Shown one piece after another: positions 1 to 5,963 of a stretch of DNA of 6,629 nucleotides. Made by a program: the position numbers and the translations under genes. The stretch's first letter is position 1, and each line of letters starts with the position of its first letter. Source of the stretch: Chromatiales bacterium (GTDB taxonomy: Bacteria > Pseudomonadota > Gammaproteobacteria > JACCYU01); contig JAPSGG010000084.1 in assembly GCA_031177845.1 (NCBI GenBank), positions 1 through 6,629 of the forward strand, read 5' to 3'. Under the pieces are notes generated by a model that worked only from the letters and a program-made list of their open reading frames with translations, was not told where the DNA came from and did no database searches.

Positions 1-1
1 A

Positions 2-220
2 CGGCCTTTTTACCACATCGTGGTCACCGACTCGCGCAAGCGCCGCGATGGGGGGTATATCGAGCGGCTGGGATACTTCAATCCGATCGCGGTCGGCCAG
101 GAGACGCGCCTGCGCCTCGATGCGGAACGCGCACAGTATTGGCTTCAGCAGGGCGCCAAGCCGTCGGAACGCGTCGCCTCGTTGTTGGAGGAAAGCGCAA
201 AGCTGACCGCGGCTGCCTGA
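2..220 (+). CDS. rpsP: 30S ribosomal protein S16, 5'-truncated by the window edge
   Basis: This is a small-subunit ribosomal protein that binds 16S rRNA and is needed for 30S assembly. The reading frame is already open at the left edge: its first full codon is base 2 and it begins [12 protein letters not shown]. This aligns with RPFYQVVVADSR of E. coli S16, so roughly the first 13-15 residues are missing. The rest matches the family in order: the [13 protein letters not shown] segment, the [16 protein letters not shown] segment and the SERVASLL C-terminal helix. The GTG at base 20 is an internal valine and not the start. The stop is TGA at 218-220. It is the first gene of the usual rpsP-rimM-trmD-rplS operon, and rimM begins 29 bases downstream. 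The promoter and true start lie outside the window. Confidence 0.97.
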   Translation, partial: RPFYHIVVTDSRKRRDGGYIERLGYFNPIAVGQETRLRLDAERAQYWLQQGAKPSERVASLLEESAKLTAAA

Positions 221-249
221 TCGATGTAGGCGCGGCCGGTCGCCTCGGG

Positions 250-762
250 ATGAGCGACGGGCGCTGCAACCGAATTCTGGTGGGCCGGATCTCCGGCCTT
301 TTCGGTGTCAGGGGTTGGATAAAGGTCTTTTCCTACACCGAGCCGCGCGACAACATCGTTCGCTACAGCCCTTGGCATTTGCGCTGCGCGGGTGGCGAGC
401 GCGCAGTCGAGGTTGCTGCGGGTCGAAGTCACGGCGAAGGCGTGGTCGCGAAGCTTAAAGGCGTTGACGACCGCGATGCGGCAGCCGCACTTGCCGGTGC
501 GGACATCGAAGTCGATCGCCGGCAGTTGGAGCCATTACCTGCCGGCGAATATTACTGGGCGCAATTGCTCGGTCTTCAGGTCGTTGATATGCAGGGACGG
601 ACATTGGGCGCTGTAGATCACCTGCTTCGCACCGGCGCCAATGATGTGCTGGTAGTCGAGGGTGATCGGCAAAGATTGATCCCGTTTGTGCAGGGCGTGA
701 TCGTCAGGGACATCGACCTGGATGCGGGCGTGATGCGGGTTGATTGGGAGCCAGACTACTAG
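250..762 (+). CDS. rimM: Ribosome maturation factor RimM (16S rRNA processing)
   Basis: RimM binds S19 and the 30S head and helps late 16S rRNA processing. The 170-residue product has the family's two parts. The N-terminal RimM domain contains VGRISGLFGVRGWIKVFSYTE near residues 11-31 and KGVDDRDAAAAL at 70-81. The C-terminal PRC-barrel part contains YYWAQLLGLQV at 101-111, GANDVLVV at 129-136 and RLIPF at 142-146, and the protein ends VDWEPDY like E. coli RimM (VDWDPGF). I chose the ATG at 250 because homology begins a few residues later. The frame is open back to base 139, but that part overlaps rpsP and has no family resemblance. No clear Shine-Dalgarno sequence precedes the ATG. This fits the known low output of RimM relative to the ribosomal proteins of this operon, though that link is inference. 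Confidence 0.95.
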   Translation: MSDGRCNRILVGRISGLFGVRGWIKVFSYTEPRDNIVRYSPWHLRCAGGERAVEVAAGRSHGEGVVAKLKGVDDRDAAAALAGADIEVDRRQLEPLPAGEYYWAQLLGLQVVDMQGRTLGAVDHLLRTGANDVLVVEGDRQRLIPFVQGVIVRDIDLDAGVMRVDWEPDY

Positions 763-807
763 AAGTTGTTTCGACGGAATATTGTCATTTCTGCCAGGGC
801 AGCGAGT

Positions 808-841
808 GGGGAAATCCTTCTATCAAGCAAGGAGATTCTCC
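808..841 (+). promoter_or_regulatory. Hairpin in the rimM-trmD gap
   Basis: The mRNA can fold GGGGAA (808-813) with TTCTCC (836-841), including one G-U pair, and TCCTT (815-819) with AAGGA (829-833), around a nine-base loop. One unpaired A faces GA in the internal loop. No T-run follows, so it is not an intrinsic terminator. It lies 42 bases before the trmD ATG in an unusually long gap for this operon. It could be an RNA processing or stability element that helps set different protein yields within the operon. The stem is plain in the sequence; its function is inferred. Confidence 0.4.
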
Positions 842-883
842 GCTGCCTTTGGTCGCTAGGTGTGACAGGTAGGATCTCTGGAC

Positions 884-1633
884 ATGCGGATCGACGTCGT
901 TACCCTGTTTCCGCAGATGGTGGAGACCGTCACGGCCTACGGCGTCACAGGCCGCGCGGCGGCGCGGGGGCTGATCGAGGTGAGGACGTGGAATCCTCGC
1001 GATTATGCGCCCGATCCGCACCGCACGGTCGATGACCGCCCATACGGCGGCGGCCCTGGCATGGTGATGATGGTGGCGCCTGTGCGGGCCGCCATCCAGG
1101 CCGCCCGTAAGTCGCGCGGGGCCGCAGCGCGAACAGTATACTTCAGCCCCCAGGGTCGACGCCTCGACCAGGCTGCAATGAATGAGCTGGCCGCGGGCGA
1201 GGGCGTGATCGTCGTGGCCGGCCGTTACGAGGGCGTGGACGAGCGCCTGCATCAGCTGGAGATCGATGAGGAATGGTCGATCGGCGACTATATTATGAGC
1301 GGCGGGGAGTTGGCGGCGATGGTGCTGATCGATGTCCTCGCGCGTCTGCAGCCTGGCGCATTGGGTGATGAAGATTCCGCCGAACAGGATTCGTTCATGC
1401 GCGGGTTGCTGGATCATCCGCACTACACGCGTCCCGAAGTCATCGAGGGTCTGGCGGTGCCACAGGTCTTATTGCGGGGCGATCATGCCGCGATCGAGCG
1501 TTGGCGCATTAAGCAGGCCCTGGGCCGGACCGCGCTGCGCCGTCCGGACCTGCTTGCCGGACGTCGATTGAGCACGGAAGAGCAGGATTTGCTGAATGAG
1601 TTCATGCGCGAGCAGGGCAGCGGCGATGCATGA
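884..1633 (+). CDS. trmD: tRNA (guanine-37-N1)-methyltransferase TrmD
   Basis: TrmD uses S-adenosylmethionine to methylate N1 of G37 next to the anticodon, which prevents +1 frameshifting. It is a SPOUT-class trefoil-knot enzyme that acts as a dimer in the cytoplasm. The 249-residue product shows DYGVTGR-type sequence at 18-24 (AYGVTGR), [15 protein letters not shown] at 46-60, the knot segments [10 protein letters not shown] at 113-122 and [12 protein letters not shown] at 132-143, and HYTRPEV at 180-186. Arg154 and Asp169 fall at the same numbers as the catalytic Arg154 and Asp169 of E. coli TrmD, so it should be active. The ATG at 884 begins [10 protein letters not shown], the expected N-terminus, with AGGTAGGA at 867-874 as ribosome binding site. 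The next gene, rplS, starts 50 bases after the stop. Confidence 0.97.
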   Translation: MRIDVVTLFPQMVETVTAYGVTGRAAARGLIEVRTWNPRDYAPDPHRTVDDRPYGGGPGMVMMVAPVRAAIQAARKSRGAAARTVYFSPQGRRLDQAAMNELAAGEGVIVVAGRYEGVDERLHQLEIDEEWSIGDYIMSGGELAAMVLIDVLARLQPGALGDEDSAEQDSFMRGLLDHPHYTRPEVIEGLAVPQVLLRGDHAAIERWRIKQALGRTALRRPDLLAGRRLSTEEQDLLNEFMREQGSGDA

Positions 1634-1683
1634 GCGTTTATTCGATATGGTGAAGAAGGCTCGCGCCTTAAAGGGGTTAGATC

Positions 1684-2073
1684 ATGAGCGAGATCATCAA
1701 GCAGCTCGAAGCCGAGCAGATGAAGAAAAAGGCGCCGGATTTTGCGGCGGGTGACACCGTCAGCGTGCAGATCAAGGTTAAGGATGGAGACCGCGAACGC
1801 TTGCAGGCCTTTGAGGGCGTGGTGATCGCCAAGCGTAACCGCGGAGCCAATTCGGCATTTACAGTGCGCAAGCTCTCGCATGGCGAGGGCGTGGAGCGCG
1901 TCTTTCACGTCCACAGTCCCCTGATCGCGGAGATCAAGGTCAAGCGCCGCGGCAAGGTGCGCCAGGCCAAGCTCTATCACCTGCGTGGGCTTACGGGCAA
2001 GGCCGCACGCATCAAGGAAAAGCTCGCGAAGAGCCATTCTTCGAAGGGCGAATCGACCAACGGCGAGTCTTAG
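1684..2073 (+). CDS. rplS: 50S ribosomal protein L19
   Basis: L19 is a large-subunit protein at the 30S-50S interface. The 129-residue product begins [20 protein letters not shown] and carries the family core [15 protein letters not shown] (40-54), [18 protein letters not shown] (57-74) and [15 protein letters not shown] (87-101), followed by [11 protein letters not shown] (104-114). E. coli L19 ends about here, at 115 residues. This protein adds about 14 hydrophilic residues rich in Ser, Gly, Glu and Lys, a likely disordered tail. AAGGGG at 1671-1676 is a good ribosome binding site seven bases before the ATG, stronger than those of rimM and trmD, as expected for an abundant protein. It is the last gene of the operon. 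Confidence 0.97.
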   Translation: MSEIIKQLEAEQMKKKAPDFAAGDTVSVQIKVKDGDRERLQAFEGVVIAKRNRGANSAFTVRKLSHGEGVERVFHVHSPLIAEIKVKRRGKVRQAKLYHLRGLTGKAARIKEKLAKSHSSKGESTNGES

Positions 2074-2084
2074 GCGTCGCCAAG

Positions 2085-2103
2085 AGGCCGGTGGCCTATT
2101 ATT
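2085..2103 (+). terminator. Possible weak terminator after rplS
   Basis: A five-base-pair hairpin, AGGCC-GGT-GGCCT (2085-2097), sits 12 bases after the rplS stop and is followed by the AT-rich ATTATT. The stem is short and the T-tract is broken, so it may be only a partial terminator or an RNA end protector. If the element described at 2113-2388 is real, it inserted just after this hairpin and may have cut off part of the original T-tract. Confidence 0.3.
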
Positions 2104-2107
2104 GAAG

Positions 2108-2388
2108 TTTCACAAACACCTATTCTCCTCCTTGAGGAGGGTGGAAATCCCTCGTGCCCGGTCTGGGGCAGGCTCCAGACTAAGCATGAACTGGCAAACT
2201 GTGAACACTGCGAACAGGAACCGGGTCTTGGTGCGCTCGGAAGAAATCCCGCGCCCGCTGCTTTGCGTCGGTCGGTCCGCTTTAGAAATGGGGGCGGCAA
2301 GTGCTGCGCGCCGTGCGGCCGAGCGGGGATTTCCAGTCGACTTCCGACACCGATGGAAGCCCTCGCCCTATAGGCGAGAGTGCTTTCA
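2108..2388 (+). mobile_element. Putative ORF-less IS200/IS605-type element (right end at 2360-2388)
   Basis: The right boundary looks like an IS200/IS605 right end: AGCC, then a hairpin (CTCGCC-CTATA-GGCGAG, 2362-2378), then AGTGCTTTCA. Such transposons carry a subterminal hairpin followed closely by the TnpA cleavage sequence. The pentamer TTTCA occurs at both edges, at 2108-2112 and 2384-2388, which allows an element of 276 bases (2113-2388) cut after TTTCA. There is no TnpA and no IscB or TnpB gene, so it would be a non-autonomous copy that depends on enzymes encoded elsewhere. It lies between rplS and a SRAP gene and interrupts neither coding region. Exact ends are inferred. Confidence 0.4.
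2113..2388 (+). ncRNA. Candidate structured RNA resembling HEARO / IscB omega RNA
   Basis: No protein of recognisable family is encoded here, yet the + strand is almost fully covered by possible stems. CTCCTC-CTT-GAGGAG lies at 2125-2139, with an alternative GAGGG/CCCTC stem at 2137-2153. GTCTGGGG-CAGG-CTCCAGAC lies at 2161-2180. A long-range CCCGG (2157-2161) / CCGGG (2221-2225) pairing encloses that region and competes only for base 2161. AAATCCC (2244-2250) pairs with GGGATTT (2326-2332) around an inner domain. CTTCC/GGAAG lies at 2341-2359, and CTCGCC/GGCGAG at 2362-2378. The segment from the GTGGAAATCCCTCGTGCC stretch through TAAGCATGAACTGG to CGAACAGGAACCGGG resembles, from memory, the HEARO family, now known as the guide RNA scaffold of IscB nucleases. 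Length (about 276 bases) and nested architecture fit that class. No iscB gene is in the window. The guide would be the roughly 16 bases just upstream. Structure is seen; family assignment is from recall and needs a covariance search. Confidence 0.5.
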
Positions 2389-2450
2389 GCGCCACTTTAT
2401 TAGGAAATACTCGGTAACGTGGCTATAACATTAGTTGACCTTCACAAGCT

Positions 2451-3103
2451 ATTTGCGGCCGTTTTGTAAGCAGGGCCGGTGCTGCGATGGAGCGGTACTT
2501 CAACGTCACGCACGCCAATACCGTCTGTTCGAGTCCTACAACGTCGCGCCTGGAGTCGACATCCCCGTGGTCAGACAAGCTGGCGAAGGCCGCGAGCTGG
2601 TATTCATGCGCTGGGAACTAGTTCCGCACTGGGCCAAGGACGTCAAGATCGGCTACAAGATGATCAACGCCCGGGCCGAGACCGTGCGGACTAAACCCGC
2701 TTTCCGGTCGGCATTCGCATCACGCCGCTGCCTGATCCCCGCGGATGGATTTTACGAATGGCAGCGAAGCCGCACACCGCGCCAGCCTCACTACATCCGG
2801 AAGCGCGACGGCAAGCCCATGGCCTTCGCGGGTTTGTGGGAGATCTGGCGCGGCGGCGAAGAACCGCTCGAGTCCTGTGCCATTATCACCACGGGGCCAA
2901 ATACATTGATGGCGCCGCTGCACGACCGCATGCCGGTGATACTCGCGCCGGGGGCTTTTGAAGGCTGGCTGGTGGGCTCGCCCGAGCAGGCGGCGGGCTT
3001 GCTCAAACCGTACGCTGGGGAAGATCTGGAGGTCTATCCGGTCAGCCGCCGCGTAAACAATCCCAGGAACGATGATGCCGAACTGCTGGCGCAGGTTGGA
3101 TAG
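2451..3103 (+). pseudogene. SRAP-domain (YedK/HMCES-like) gene, start codon lost and N-terminal frameshift
   Basis: SRAP proteins bind single-stranded DNA and form a thiazolidine crosslink between Cys2 and abasic sites, shielding them from breakage. From about base 2522 the frame reads RLFESYNVAPG and continues intact to the TAG at 3101-3103. It includes MINARAET, ADGFYEW (the conserved Glu), PLHDRMPVIL (the conserved His) and YPVSRRVNNPRND. The conserved N-terminus MCGRF is missing from that frame, which is open from a TTG at 2435. It lies instead in another frame at 2451, as ATT TGC GGC CGT TTT, followed by a stretch that includes MERYFNVTHANT. One base lost near 2519-2523 would join ANT to RLFES. 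So the gene carries an ATG-to-ATT change and a one-base deletion (or two-base insertion), with no ribosome binding site and no standard start in the N-terminal frame. It is a recent pseudogene, an assembly error, or less likely a recoded gene. Repaired length would be about 217 residues, normal for the family. Confidence 0.8.
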
Positions 3104-3126
3104 TCGGTGCTGCCTGCGGTATAACC

Positions 3127-3158
3127 GAAGTTAATCACTTCCGATCTCGCGAGATTAA
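3127..3158. repeat. Overlapping inverted repeats between convergent genes
   Basis: This short stretch holds GAAGT-TAATC-ACTTC (3127-3141), the perfect palindrome ATCTCGCGAGAT (3144-3155), and TTAATC (3131-3136) matching GATTAA (3153-3158). It lies between the end of the SRAP gene and the end of the - strand cysteine-rich gene. No T-run supports a classic terminator in either direction. It could aid transcript ends or be a protein-binding palindrome; no function is shown. Confidence 0.3.
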
Positions 3159-3203
3159 GCAAGCATTTACGCCTTCGCGGCCTTTGACTTCGCGCACTCC
3201 CCC

Positions 3204-3548
3204 TTACGGCTCCTCGCGCGGGCTGAGAATTCCATAGCCGCAATCCCTAGCTTTTGCGACGCACAATCCGTACGAGCAGCGCAGGGGCCGGTCGGCTGGG
3301 CAGGGACGCACCGGTTCGCACTTCGTCGGGTTAGTCACGCAATTACCGGCTTCGCACCTGAAGGGCCTGTTGGACGGGCAGATGGTGACGTTTGGTGCGG
3401 CGCCAAAGGCGTCGGTCGGGTCGGCGTCGCCCGGGCCGGGCAGTCCAAGCGACGCCTGGGCGACGCCGATCGACGCGCCGAGAACGGCCAGCATACAAGC
3501 CCCGATGCCCCATGCGTTCTGGTGCATGCAAGAGAATAGTCGTCGCAT
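3204..3548 (-). CDS. Exported cysteine-rich protein with two C-x7-C-x4-C-x6-C repeats
   Basis: I do not recognise a named family. The 114-residue protein begins MRRLFSCMHQNAWG and has a hydrophobic stretch at about 13-29 ending in VAQA, a good signal peptidase I site after residue 32. The mature part starts with a Gly/Pro/Asp-rich linker (33-56), then two tandem modules. Cysteines at 57, 65, 70 and 77 repeat with identical spacing at 83, 91, 96 and 103. Shared residues give the pattern CPxxRPxRCxxGxCVxxxxxC. The modules recall small disulfide domains such as LDL-receptor class A repeats but are shorter and lack their acidic calcium site. The protein probably acts in the periplasm or outside the cell, with two disulfides per module. 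Start choice: the ATG at 3548 gives basic residues before the hydrophobic core; Met8 is an alternative. Ribosome binding site is weak. It is convergent with the SRAP gene and divergent from htpG. Confidence 0.72.
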   Translation of the reverse strand: MRRLFSCMHQNAWGIGACMLAVLGASIGVAQASLGLPGPGDADPTDAFGAAPNVTICPSNRPFRCEAGNCVTNPTKCEPVRPCPADRPLRCSYGLCVAKARDCGYGILSPREEP

Positions 3549-3573
3549 CTCGATTCACCGGTAGTTGCTTGCG

Positions 3574-3602
3574 AGTGTAGGTTACTCGATGAACTGGCAC
3601 AA
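3574..3602 (-). promoter_or_regulatory. Possible sigma-70 promoter for the cysteine-rich gene
   Basis: Reading the - strand, TTGTGC (3597-3602) and TACACT (3574-3579) are separated by exactly 17 bases. They match the -35 and -10 consensus at 3 of 6 and 4 of 6 positions. Transcription would start near 3567, about 20 bases before the ATG at 3548. The match is modest. Confidence 0.3.
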
Positions 3603-3739
3603 CGTGGACCGGCGCCGATTCGCGAGGGTAGAAAGGCATGAGGGCGCGAGAGCATAAGCTGTGAAATCGCAAACGCCCGAAGACAGCAAGGTGGATGCTT
3701 GCGCAGTCGCTTCGCGCCTCGGCGCTGTCCCCGCGACAC

Positions 3740-3767
3740 CTTGAAAACCGAGCGCCTGTCCACAAGT
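3740..3767 (+). promoter_or_regulatory. Candidate heat-shock (sigma-32) promoter of htpG
   Basis: CTTGAA at 3740-3745 is a full match to the core sigma-32 -35 element. After a 14-base spacer comes CCACAAGT at 3760-3767, which matches CCCCATNT at five of the seven fixed positions. The start point would be near 3774, giving a leader of about 30 bases that contains the GGAG ribosome binding site at 3789-3792. Position, spacing and the known heat induction of htpG all agree. Confidence 0.55.
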
Positions 3768-3803
3768 AATTCTCGATGATTTGAAACCGGAGAGCCCCGC
3801 ACG

Positions 3804-5696
3804 ATGACCGTCGAAGCCCAAAAAGAGACGCTGGAATTTCAGACCGAGGTGAATCAGCTGCTTCACCTCATGATCCACTCACTGTACTCCAATAAGGAGA
3901 TCTTCCTGCGCGAGCTGATCTCCAACGCGTCGGACGCCTGCGACAAGCTGCGCTTTGAGGTGCTCTCCGACGAGGCGTTGTTCGAGAGCGATACGGATCT
4001 CAAGATCCAGGTCGAGTTCGACGAAAAAGCGCGTACGGTAACGGTGCGCGACAACGGCATCGGGATGAGCCGCGAGGAGGTAATCCAAAACATCGGCACG
4101 ATCGCCAAGTCCGGCACGCGCGAGTTCTTCAAGGCGCTGACCGGCGACAAGGCCAAGGACTCCAAGTTGATCGGCGAGTTCGGAGTGGGCTTCTATTCCT
4201 CATTTGTCGTTGCCGACCAGGTAACGCTGATCACGCGCCGGGCGGGCCTAGCTCCCGAAGTGGGCGTGCGTTGGGTCTCCGATGGCAAGGGCGAGTTCAG
4301 CATCGAGAACGTCGAGCGCCCCACAAGGGGAACAGAAGTCACGCTCCATCTGCGCGAGGATCAGGACGAATTCTTAAGCCGCTGGCGCCTGAGGTCCATC
4401 ATCACCAAGTACTCCGACCATATCCCATTACCAGTCACGATGCGCAAGGAGAGCGACAAGGGCAAACCGCTTGATGAGTGGGAGACGGTCAATAAGGCCT
4501 CGGCGCTCTGGGCGCGGCCGAAGAGCGAGATCAAGGACGAAGAGTACAAGGAACTTTATAAGCACGTCGCCCACGACTTTGAGGAGCCGCTCGCCTGGAG
4601 CCACAATAAGGTCGAAGGCAAGTTGGAATACATTTCGCTGCTCTATATCCCCAAGCGTGCGCCATTCGATCTGTTCGACCGCGATCACATGCACGGCATC
4701 AAGCTCTACGTACACCGCGTATTCATCATGGATAACGCTGAGCAGTTGATGCCGCGATACCTACGCTTCGTGCGCGGGGTGATCGACTCCAACGACCTGC
4801 CGCTCAATGTCTCGCGTGAGATCCTGCAGAATAACAAGGTCATCGACAGCATCCGCTCTGGCTCGGTAAAGAAGGTGCTCGCCCTACTAAGCGATATGGC
4901 CGAGAAGGAGCCGGAAAAGTACCAGCAGTTCTGGGACGAGTTTGGCCGGGTCATTAAGGAGGGGCCGGGCGAAGACTTCGCCAATAGGGAGGCTATTGCC
5001 AAGCTACTACGCTTCGCCTCCACGCACGGCGATGACAAGCAGCAGACGACCTCGCTCGCCGACTACGTCGGGCGCATGAAGGAAGGGCAGGACAAGATTT
5101 ATTACATCACCGCGGATAACTATTCGGCCGCCAGCAACAGCCCGCATCTGGAGATCTTCCGCAAAAAGGGCGTCGAGGTCTTACTGATGTATGATCGCGT
5201 CGACGAGTGGCTAGTCTCGCATCTGCACGAATTCGATGGCAAGAAGCTGCAATCGGTCGCGAAGGGCGAACTCGATCTCGGGAAAGTGGAAACTGGCGAG
5301 GAGAAAAAGGAGCATAAAAAGATTGAAAAGGAGGCCAAAGATGTCGTCAAGCGCATCAAAAAGGCGCTGGGTGACAAGGTCGAGGACGTGCGCGTGTCGC
5401 ACCGACTCACCAGTTCGCCGGCCTGCATCGTGTTGAACGAGCATGATATGGCTCTGTACATGCAACATCTGCTCAAGCAAGCCGGCCACGAGATGCCGGC
5501 TAGCAAGCCAGTGCTGGAGGTCAATCCCATACACCCGATCGTCGAGCGCATGAAGGCCAAGTCGTCAGAGGAGGACTTCGACGGCTGGGCACAGCTGCTG
5601 TTCGAACAGGCGGTGCTGGCTGAGGGTGGTCAGTTGGAAAACCCTGCGGAATTCGTGGCGCGCCTGAATGCCCTGATGCTCGACATCGCCAAGTAG
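3804..5696 (+). CDS. htpG: Molecular chaperone HtpG (bacterial Hsp90)
   Basis: HtpG is the cytosolic, ATP-driven homodimeric Hsp90 chaperone that helps late folding of client proteins. The 630-residue product is full length (E. coli 624). The GHKL-type ATPase domain (about 1-215) shows [15 protein letters not shown] at 37-51 with the catalytic Glu37, Asn41 and Asp44 (E. coli Glu34, Asn38, Asp41), DNGIGM at 83-88, GTIAKSGT at 98-105, [11 protein letters not shown] at 123-133 and GTEVTLHL at 176-183. The middle domain (about 235-505) carries [17 protein letters not shown] at 275-291 and NVSREILQ at 335-342, whose Arg338 is the gamma-phosphate-contacting arginine. A lysine/glutamate-rich segment at 493-520 leads into the dimerisation domain, which includes [11 protein letters not shown] (533-543). 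The ATG at 3804 follows GGAG at 3789-3792. The gene is monocistronic and converges with the downstream - strand gene. Confidence 0.98.
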   Translation: MTVEAQKETLEFQTEVNQLLHLMIHSLYSNKEIFLRELISNASDACDKLRFEVLSDEALFESDTDLKIQVEFDEKARTVTVRDNGIGMSREEVIQNIGTIAKSGTREFFKALTGDKAKDSKLIGEFGVGFYSSFVVADQVTLITRRAGLAPEVGVRWVSDGKGEFSIENVERPTRGTEVTLHLREDQDEFLSRWRLRSIITKYSDHIPLPVTMRKESDKGKPLDEWETVNKASALWARPKSEIKDEEYKELYKHVAHDFEEPLAWSHNKVEGKLEYISLLYIPKRAPFDLFDRDHMHGIKLYVHRVFIMDNAEQLMPRYLRFVRGVIDSNDLPLNVSREILQNNKVIDSIRSGSVKKVLALLSDMAEKEPEKYQQFWDEFGRVIKEGPGEDFANREAIAKLLRFASTHGDDKQQTTSLADYVGRMKEGQDKIYYITADNYSAASNSPHLEIFRKKGVEVLLMYDRVDEWLVSHLHEFDGKKLQSVAKGELDLGKVETGEEKKEHKKIEKEAKDVVKRIKKALGDKVEDVRVSHRLTSSPACIVLNEHDMALYMQHLLKQAGHEMPASKPVLEVNPIHPIVERMKAKSSEEDFDGWAQLLFEQAVLAEGGQLENPAEFVARLNALMLDIAK

Positions 5697-5738
5697 CAGC
5701 GCAGGACTAGTGTGCCGTTTCAGGGGTTAGCAGCGTAA

Positions 5739-5894
5739 TTTCGCCGCCATGCCGGCGAAAGCCAGGCAAAATCGTCTGGAACGATTTTGAACAGCCGGCT
5801 GGCCCATGGGGCGCAAACCATGGACGGTTTGCATAATCCAGAGATCCCTCCCGGACGCCAAAACCCCGCCATCCCTCCGCGCAATCGGGGAGGG
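5739..5894. repeat. Intergenic cluster of hairpins and short repeats after htpG
   Basis: Between htpG and the convergent - strand gene lie at least five hairpins: TTTCGCCG-CCATGC-CGGCGAAA (5739-5760), CAAAATCGT-CTGGA-ACGATTTTG (5767-5789), GCCC-ATG-GGGC (5802-5812), GCAAACC-ATGGAC-GGTTTGC (5813-5832), and CCCTCC/GGAGGG (5873-5894). GCCAG (5761-5765) and CTGGC (5799-5803) can enclose the second one. Loops two to four all centre on TGG or ATG while the stems differ in sequence, which suggests a repeated design kept by paired changes. ATCCCTCC occurs twice, at 5844-5851 and 5871-5878. It is probably a REP-like intergenic repeat or a double terminator region; I cannot name the family. The short open frames on the - strand across it are not genes. 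Confidence 0.5.
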
Positions 5895-5963
5895 GAAGCG
5901 GGCAATCCGTGATCGGAACAACGCTTCTAATTTATGTCGGGGATTTAAAAAATATCACACTGG

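Noticed and set aside
139..249. Open frame extending rimM upstream over the end of rpsP
   Set aside because: The extra 37 residues have no RimM resemblance and overlap the conserved rpsP coding sequence. The ATG at 250 fits the family N-terminus.
2113..2388. Alternative identities for the structured stretch: RNase P RNA, tmRNA, 6S RNA or SRP RNA
   Set aside because: None of their hallmark sequences is present, for example the RNase P GAGGAAAGTCC motif or the tmRNA tRNA-like ends.
1985..2428. 147-codon open frame across the end of rplS and the following gap
   Set aside because: It starts inside rplS in another frame, is Arg/Ser-rich, resembles no family, and runs through sequence that is better explained as structured RNA.
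2435..2520. TTG at 2435 as the real start of the SRAP gene
   Set aside because: Residues from this start lack the invariant MCGRF motif, which is found in the alternative frame at 2451. It also has no ribosome binding site.
3335..3802. Two long - strand frames (3343-3765 and 3335-3802) beside the cysteine-rich gene
   Set aside because: Both overlap the cysteine-rich gene in other frames, lack signal peptides or motifs, and cross the htpG promoter region. They look like GC-driven shadows.
3781..3803. Second TTGAAA at 3781 as an alternative htpG promoter
   Set aside because: Its -10 would fall on or inside the start codon, leaving no leader or ribosome binding site.
5120..5560. Serine- and cysteine-rich - strand frame inside htpG
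   Set aside because: This is a reverse-strand shadow of the conserved HtpG coding sequence.
5720..5921. Two overlapping - strand frames of 61 and 64 codons
   Set aside because: They lie wholly within the hairpin-rich repeat region, overlap each other and resemble translated intergenic repeats, not proteins.
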